Part shown: positions 46,521-64,000 of the stretch, piece by piece
Numbering within the stretch: the first letter of the stretch is position 1
How the letters are laid out: every line of letters starts with the position of its first letter
DNA from: Rallus limicola
Taxonomy: Eukaryota > Chordata > Aves > Gruiformes > Rallidae
Direction: 5' to 3'
Assembly: GCA_022605955.1 (NCBI GenBank)
Contig: JAKCOZ010000018.1
Span: 7,386,001-7,450,000, forward strand
DNA: 64,000 bases
Program-made: the position numbers and the translations under genes
Notes under the pieces: generated by a model
What the model was told of the DNA's origin: nothing
Database searches by the model: none
Seen by the model: only the letters and a program-made list of their open reading frames with translations

Positions 46521-49500
46521 GGATTAGTGATTTGAAAGTTTATTGGCTCAACCAAGGCACCATATTCACAATAGTACATAATGTGATACACATTGCATGT
46601 CTGGCAGATTCCTGTTTCCCATTAGTGAGGAAAATTAGTATGTATGAGCTCATATAACACTTAAATATCCCTTTTGCTTGGGACAATTGCTTACTGGCAG
46701 GTACTTGATTTTATCTTAACTTTCCAGGCAACTGACATGGGCCCAGGGTTGAAGCAGGTCGAAGCTCATGCAGGTTTCAGATAATGTTTGTCTTTTTGTT
46801 TAGCAGAAACCACAAATCTTGCAACTAGTCCGAAACCGGTGGGCACAACCAAAGGCAAGGGGTGGAGGGGGAATCCTCCTCTCCAGATTTGTTACCTTTA
46901 CTTGTATGTTCAATGCCTTAGGGGTGCCATCAGTGACTGTCCTCACAGTATCTCAGAGCCATCCCATAAGGGGGATGGGTCCTTGTCAGCACAGGCTGGA
47001 TTACTCTTAAAAAGTCCCTTTATAATTTTTAGATGGTATGGAGAACCCGTTTTGCCTGTTGATGCAGTAATTTTGTATCCCAGTATCAATCAGCCTGTTG
47101 GTTGAGCCACATTTCCTTGGGTTCCAACCCATGGCCTCAGTCACATTTTAACTAAAAGAGCAAAACTATATTACAAAATTTCAATTTGCAAAAAGCAACA
47201 ATTCAACATTTTCCACAATTTCATGCAGCACAGAGCACAACAAAAGGAGGAGAGGTTTGTTTCTGCCGCTGTATCTCACGGCTGGTTTCCCCTGCTGCAG
47301 TGCTCAAGCCCGTCCTTACAAGGACTGAAGGTGGCGATACTTCCACAGACTACACTTCAACACGACTGTACAGGAGCGTGTGAGGATTTTGATAGGGAAG
47401 GACTCACATCCTTCCCAAGAGGGGAATGACAAAAGAAGGGAGCTCCCTCCCCTTCCCAACAATGTTGTGTTACATCTCCTCATGGCCCCAGCCTTCACCC
47501 ATCTCCCACAATGAGCAGGACCTCAGTTTAGTTCCAGCTCAAAGCTCCCAGTTGCCTACCCCAAAGGGCTCCCCATACTGCTCCCACAAAGTGATACCTC
47601 TTGTCACTTGTGTGAAATTAAGCGGTCAGTACTTTATATCAACCTCTATGCAATGCCTCCATGTTTTCAAGTAACCACAGCATGTTACATGGCTATTCTG
47701 AGCGTGTTCACTGGGCAGCTGAACTGTGTCCTTGCTGGAGGAAATCACCACCACTTCCATCAGACAGGTCAACAGAAGACAACTCTGGGTGGTTACAGAC
47801 AGGATAGACAAGACAGTTCCACTCAGTGCAACCACAAAACCTTGGCAGCAGATGGACTCCCCAGTTATAAACTGTAAAGATAATTCAGAGGGGCCCATGT
47901 GCTACTAGAGACATACTTTCTCCAGTGAATGAAATTACTTGAAGTTCACAGCATGAAATCCATTTTAGAAATGGGTGCATCGTTTTTTCAAAAAATCCTT
48001 CTAAAATTAAAAATTTAACAAGAAGTGATTTTATCATTTTTTAAACCTCAATGACTGCCAAGAGCACTATGGATCTGGTAACTATACTACTGCAAACAGG
48101 AATGTAATTGTCTAAGCTGAGACCACCTTCCCTAAAGGGAAAAGACAGAATCCTCTACATTTAAATTATGTGTCACAGCCAAACACATGGCCAGTGCAGA
48201 TATGGGCTGTAACCTCCAGGTATGGATACAGACAGCATGGTGGCATCTGAATGAAACAGGCAGACCGCAGCAAGTATTAGCAATAAGATGTAAATGTTTT
48301 TACAATATCAGTGCTGTGCTAATTCCAAATTGTGTATAAAATACTCTTGAGCTTTTTCAGGGTGAAGAAGGGATTGTACATATCAGAAAATGGAACTCAT
48401 TCTTTAAAAGTTTAAGCTCATTAGAGTATTTCTATGTGCAGAAGACAAAAATGGGAGGGTAGGTATTTAAACCATGGTGAAAACACTACTGACATATAAG
48501 AGGAACCTTGTACATCAGAATCCCTTTGATTCACTTTTATCAGGTATCAGCTGTGGAGAGAGGAGCAAAACACGGCTGACTCAGTGGTGCAGGTGAGACA
48601 CATCAGGTACGTTTTCTTATAAACACAGACAGAAAGGCTCTTCCTGGAAGAAGATGGTGATTTGTTAAGATTTGGAGTGTATAGTGGTTTCCTAAGGATT
48701 AGGTTGCAGGCAGATATATAGATATATAAAGTTATAAGTGAAGGTTTATAGATATAGTAAATAGATTTAGAAGGCTTTTCTGTTTGAAGCTAGATGAGTG
48801 TTTAATAGCTTGCTCCTTAGAAGTTTTAAGTTTTTAAGTGTTGATGACTTGCTAGCTGCTCTGTATGTAGTCAGTGCCTAATTTTCCCACCATTTGGTTG
48901 GAGAGTATTCATTGTATCAGAAGATTTAAGTTTAGAAGCATCTCTTTAGGACACTGGTAAGTATTGGGAGTCTATGGGTTGTAAACTTGTATATCAAGCA
49001 ATCCATTAATTCTTTTGTCCTTTATTTTTTATTTAATACTTGTGTTGCAGAAATAAGACCATGAAATCTCCCTAATATGTAAACTTGTAGCATGTATGTC
49101 ATAATAGCTTCCACCAGTTGTGAATGAGGGGCCTCAACACCCTGGAAGAAAGGAAGCAAAGACAATGCTGTGATACTAGTTCAAGAAACAATAGCCTCTT
49201 AATTTGTAAGCTCCTCAGTAGTGTGCCATGTGTAATGTTGTGTGCTGTTTAATTTCAAATGGGACTGAGAACAGAACAGTATTTTTATGGATGGCTCAGT
49301 ATTTCTAGTTTGTAACTGTTTTGCTTTGGGTTTTAGTATAGATATTCTCAAGTGCCTTGAACTCTAAACTGTCTCATGTAGTGGTTGAGAGAGAAATAGA
49401 AGCATCAAATTATCTTCAAAGAGCCACATGTAACTGACCTGTGTGACAAGCTGCTGGGCTTCTGGTAAGAAAAGAGAGGGTGGTGCTGGTTTCTGCTGTC

Positions 49501-50489
49501 TAACTTGAAACCACCTAACCATTTATGGACTCTGTTTATATTTCATGTAAGTTTAAGTGACAGTTAAATTTAACTGCCCTGTCCAAATTCAATTTAGATT
49601 CTCATGTCTTTTGCAGTCTTCTCTTTTTGCCACTGAATGTGTTCCCCTGCCTTTGTGGGGAGGAATAAGCATTACTGGACTTGAATCCTGCTAACAAATG
49701 AACTGCTGTCCTCCTGCTTTCTTTTTTAGAGGAGGCCTCACTTACCTACCTTCCCTGTATTATGGGGTCTAAATCTTTTGGATGCTGCTGCTGACACATC
49801 TAGTATCCACACTGAGTGCCAAAAGGAGGGTCTGTCCCTATTTTGCACAGCTGGTACAAACTCTCCTATGTTCAGCAACAGCACCAGTGGCTTTGGTTCC
49901 TATTGTTCAGCATCCCTACTTAAATTCAGCCTGTCCCACGTGCATTCCTGTCACTCAGTCATTCCTTTCCAGCTGTACATTGCCTGCAGCATTTTTTCTA
50001 TGCTGGAAGAACCTTATGGGAATGTTATGTGCCAGGTTGTGAGTCGATCGTACAGGCATTAGCCAGCAGTTCCTGCTGTCTCTGCTGTACGTAGCAGTGC
50101 TGATGTGAGAAGTTAGCTGAGGATGCAGAGAAACAAGACTTGGACAGAGCTTTAGTTGACTTTGTAGTCATGAGAATTGCTTCTAATATGAAAGTGGAGA
50201 AGCTAAACAGGCATGTTTCCTGAAGTTGTTTCAGTGGGAGTCAGGAACAGACTAAATGTAAGTGTTGGTGTGTGCATTTGCTTGATGGTCCATCAAAAGC
50301 AGTGGCCTTGATGCACCCAGTACATGTGGGTTTCCTAACAGCCCCTCTGAATTGCTCTGCAAAGTCAGACTGAAGCTTTCTGACCCCCAGTTGCACCCCG
50401 GGGGTTGTGGGTTGTTCTGGGCCGGTCACTGAACTGGTGACTGGCTCCTGTGCACTGTCCCTCACAAAACAAACCACTGCTACCCTACC

Positions 50490-51740
50490 CGGTGTCAAAC
50501 GAGCTCTGCTGCCCCGCGCCCTGGGGCTCGCACTAAGCCTGCCTCCAAGGTGTCCGGTAAATGGTGGTTCCTGGAGGCTCATTCCCCCCGCGCCTGTGGG
50601 GAGCCGGGCTGAGCACAGCCCCACCGAGCGCTCACGGCGCTGGGGGCGTGGGCCGGGTTACAGCCCTGCAGGTAACGCACCGCCTGCCCTCGGAACCGGG
50701 GTGCAAGTCGGTGAGAGGCGTTCCTCTCCGCCGGTGCGCGCAGGCACCGGAGCCTCAGCGTGACCTGGTTCCGCTCCGCCCCGCCCGGGGCACGCTGCGG
50801 CCCGGGGGGCAGGCACCGTTGTGGCGGTGGAACTCTCCGCTGTCCTCCCACCCGCGCCGCCGCTTCACGTCCCTACACCTCAGGCGGTACTCAGCGCTCC
50901 CGGGGGCTTGACCGGGGCAGCCGGACCCCATTGGCTGAAACACGGCTCCAGCGGGCGCCGCCGACACTTCACTGCCCTCCCTGCCGGCAGGAAGCCCCGC
51001 CCCCGGCGGTCCCCAGACGGCTCCGGGGCGGGGCATGGCGGCGCAGGAAGTGGGGCCGGAAGCGCGGCGGCGCTGGCGGAAGGGGACGCGCAGGAAGCGG
51101 CTGCCGGGGTTAACCCTCCCCCCGCGGCCACAATAACAGGGCGGCGCTGAGGGGCAGGTAAGGACCCGCGGGCCGGGCCGGTGAGAGGGACGGCGGGGCT
51201 CGGGGAGCTGGAGGCTGCCGGCGCCCCGTCCTCTCGCGACGGGCGGGCCCCGTGCGGCGGCGCGGTGCCGCTGTCCCGCTGTCCTCCTCCAGCGGCCGGG
51301 GCCGTCGTTGCCCGGCACCGGGGCCTCGGGCTGGAGCCGGCGAGGCCCGTTCCCCGCTGTGACAGGCCCCGAGGGTAAACCGCGCTCCGTCCTGCCGCGG
51401 GGCGGAGGGGGAACCCCGAGACGCCGCCTAAGGGGCGGCTGCCGCCCCCGCCGCCTCTCCCCGCTGAGGGGACCGGCTGCGGAGAGGAGGGCTGTGGGGA
51501 AACCTGCTTTTAAACCGCTTATCCGAGCAAAAATAAACGTGCGCTTTTTCCCCTCCTCCCCTCAAGGAAACACCCCTCGTGCGCTAGCCCTTGTCAGGCC
51601 GTCCCTCGGTGATCTCTGGCCGCCTCTCTCTGCGGGGCCGCGAGTCTTCTCGGCGCTGCTCGGGCTCTATAAGCTCGGTGTAGCAGTCCCCGATGGGGAA
51701 CGTAACTCGCCGGGCTGCTGTTTCGTACTGAGGCCCTCGC
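50490..51740. promoter_or_regulatory. FBXO38: CpG-island promoter of FBXO38
   Basis: About 1.2 kb of very GC- and CpG-rich DNA, unlike its AT-rich flanks, spanning the first exon and the start of intron 1. It has an inverted CCAAT box (ATTGG, 50930-50934), an Sp1-type GGGGCGGGGC (51025-51034) and two Ets/GABP-type motifs, GCAGGAAGTG (51043-51052) and GGCCGGAAGC (51055-51064). There is no TATA box. This is the usual architecture of a housekeeping promoter. The start is likely near the Ets sites but cannot be fixed. Confidence 0.85.
51040..51157 (+). other. FBXO38: FBXO38 exon 1 (5'UTR, non-coding)
   Basis: Ends at a strong donor (GGGGCAG|GTAAGG, 51157/51158). The 5' end is approximate. If transcription starts upstream of 51035, the exon carries a short upstream ORF (51035-51136). 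Confidence 0.65.
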
Positions 51741-53635
51741 GAACGAATTGGGTTGGGGAGAGCACAACTGTGTTCTGCCAGCTCAAATACCCGGACAGGC
51801 TTGGTGTTGGGTTTGATTTTTGCAAATGGGGTCAGCTTCCTAATGGCGAATGAGCTGTTAAAGCTGCACGTGTTAGCTTGAAATAGTGTCAAGAGGAGAC
51901 GTATTTTGCAGAAACTGCTGCCTCATAACAGAGCAGGCCATTCTTTTTCCCTTTTACTTAATAGCAGGAGCCAAACTAAGCCACAGCCCAAACTCAGAGG
52001 GCAGGTTACTCTACATCTTAAAGGATACTCAAGACTTTTTCCTGATGTCTGTTAATACCTTTCTTTTACTTACCTTATAACAGTCTTTTCTATGCTGTCC
52101 TTCAAATACTGCTGCATGTACTCCATCATGTGTCTGAATAAACTGAGAATTTATGAGTTGTATCCTGCCCTCAGTTCAGACTGAGTCGTCAGGTGACATT
52201 CATTGGGAATCCATGCAATACTGGGTTTCATTGGAATCCGATCTCATTAGTACTTCGAAGCAAATTTGGGGCTTCATGAAGTTGAACACTGTTACAGTGT
52301 GGTGTTATGAACATGCTAAATCCTTCCATAGTGCACCACAAAGAAGGGCAGTATGTGTGTGGGCTACAAACTCCACATCTTTAGCTTTGGATGGAGAAGT
52401 CCCAGCTGGTCCAAAGGAGTAGAACGATATTTCATGCTAGTTGTAGGCAGAAGGTGCTAATTCAGTTAGTTTAATATAATTTTAAATGCAATTAACTGCA
52501 AACGTATACAGTTGTTAATTTAAAATGGATATGAAAATCCGTGAAAGCACTCATTTTTCAATAATTAGATGACAGTGAAATGATCAATATTTCAAATGTT
52601 GTGCCAGCATATAAATAATTTGTTTTGGGGAAGGCAAAATTTTTCTTTCTGTTGCCACTTCCACCTGAAGCCAGCACTGTGGTATGTTTACATCACGACA
52701 AATGCCCTAACTTTAGATTTTCAAAAATGCCTTTTTTTTTTTTTTTTCTTAAAGCTGTTTCTCCTCATCCACTGAATTTTGATATTCAACTTGTTAAACA
52801 GGTTTACTCAGTCAATGGTGCTTTACCCTACTTACCAGAAAGCATTCCTCAGCCAAACAGCAGTAGTGAAGACACTTCTCACACAGTTCACCTGCACAAG
52901 GTGTTAACTCGGTTATTCTGACGTTACATCAATTTTGTATTTCAGTTGTCACTTTTTGTAATCAATCTGGAAGTTTTAAAATGAAACCTATATTACTGTT
53001 ATTTCAGTCGTTCTGTGCTGCAGGAACAGCATAGACATGACCATATTAATTCAGTAAAGGGAAAGAGGAGAGGATATCCTGTGCATTGCTGCTGAGGCAA
53101 AGTCTTTCAGGTTTTTGAGGGGCTTTGATCTTTAAGTAAGCAACCTTTATTAGGTTGGGTTTGGGAAATGATCAGTGGGAGCCCATTTTTTCTGAAAGGG
53201 ACGTTACTTATTTTTCTGCTAGACAAAGGCCTTGGGATTTCTGTTTCACTGGAACACATCTAACTGGTATTTGCATGGAAACCTCTGTAATTCTCCACAC
53301 AGCTTTCTTGTGATGCATCTTGATCAAGTAATGTGTGGATGGTATCTCTGAAGACATTTTATTAATGCAAAAGAATGGATCTCTTTAATAATCTTCATTG
53401 TTAGTTTCCCCTAGCTCTGGAGGACTTTCTAGTCTATCCAATAAACACTCCTCAGGTTATGACTGAGATTTTGTGTATGAGGCAAACTATAATTTATTGG
53501 AATAGTTTTTCTATTTCTTAGTTAATTCAGCTGTACAGGAGCTTGTCTTTATTGGCAGGTTTGGCTGGCGTTTTTTCGGTAAACAAAGCTTAACTGGTGT
53601 GTTTTCCTCTACTCTCTGTCCCTCTTCTCTTTCAG
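51158..53635 (+). other. FBXO38: FBXO38 intron 1
   Basis: GT-AG intron. Its first 600 bp belong to the CpG island and contain chance long frames. It also has a T16 run at 52732-52747. No exon is recognised. Confidence 0.7.
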
Positions 53636-53693
53636 TTGCACTGAGTTTGCATAACATTGTGAACATTTCCTTTAATCAGAAATCGTTTCAAAA

Positions 53694-64000
<10,307 letters not shown>

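Larger units (their letters stand above)
40306..50489. other. Intergenic region between the SPINK gene and FBXO38
   Basis: About 10 kb with no second Kazal exon and no other recognised coding exon. Listed separately are CR1 fragments near 42.35 and 44.97 kb and an LTR-like stretch near 46.4 kb. The stretches 40306-42344, 42453-44968, 45035-46375 and 46520-50489 hold nothing I can name; the last has several open frames of 60-130 codons without homology signals. Confidence 0.65.

Noticed and set aside
49778..50062. 94-codon plus-strand frame upstream of FBXO38
   Set aside because: Two overlapping frames of similar length, no known domain, no CpG promoter of its own. Treated as chance.
40306..50489. 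Search for a second SPINK (Kazal) exon between the SPINK gene and FBXO38
   Set aside because: No CGSD-type or Y-x3-C-x2-C coding segment was found on either strand by eye.
50755..51318. 187-codon minus-strand frame in the CpG island
   Set aside because: GC-rich DNA is depleted of stop codons. The product is Pro/Arg/Gly/Ala low complexity and overlaps the FBXO38 first exon.
51308..51853. 181-codon plus-strand frame after FBXO38 exon 1
   Set aside because: Lies in intron 1 within the CpG island; composition is explained by GC content and there is no homology signal.

Overview
The window is vertebrate nuclear DNA, almost certainly from a bird. It has intron-exon genes with consensus splice sites, many 3' fragments of CR1 LINE retrotransposons (the typical avian repeat), an LTR of a type common in birds, and a cytokine gene whose protein reads like chicken IL-12 p40 with scattered substitutions. 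It differs enough from the chicken protein as I recall it to suggest another bird; I cannot name the species. There are no operons, CRISPR arrays or prokaryotic features.

Layout: (1) 1-16.7 kb is intergenic, with CR1 fragments, a solo LTR at about 8.26-8.64 kb, a roughly 115-bp local direct duplication and simple repeats. (2) 16.76-29.15 kb holds a complete IL12B gene on the plus strand: TATA promoter, non-coding exon 1, seven exons carrying coding sequence (315 aa) and a long 3'UTR with three AU-rich clusters. (3) 29.1-35.5 kb is intergenic with one long degraded antisense CR1. (4) 35.5-40.3 kb holds a complete four-exon plus-strand gene for a small secreted single-Kazal protease inhibitor (SPINK family, 82 aa) with predicted P1 arginine. 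(5) 40.3-50.5 kb is intergenic and poor in recognisable features. (6) From about 50.5 kb a CpG-island promoter drives FBXO38 (plus strand). Its non-coding exon 1 and 13 coding exons (residues 1-643) are present, and the rest lies beyond the right edge.

IL12B encodes the shared p40 subunit of IL-12 and IL-23. FBXO38 is an SCF-type F-box protein reported in mammals to promote PD-1 turnover and to coactivate KLF7. The SPINK gene beside FBXO38 matches the mammalian SPINK cluster-FBXO38 neighbourhood. IL12B lying only about 12 kb from that cluster differs from human, where both map to 5q but are about 10 Mb apart. All three genes are on the same strand, but nothing in the sequence shows shared regulation.

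No new molecular system is evident. The best leads are the solo LTR with an intact CRE and TATA box upstream of IL12B, an orphan CpG-rich patch inside IL12B intron 6, the uncharacterised Arg-P1 SPINK gene with a 20-nt exon, and the IL12B-SPINK-FBXO38 synteny junction.
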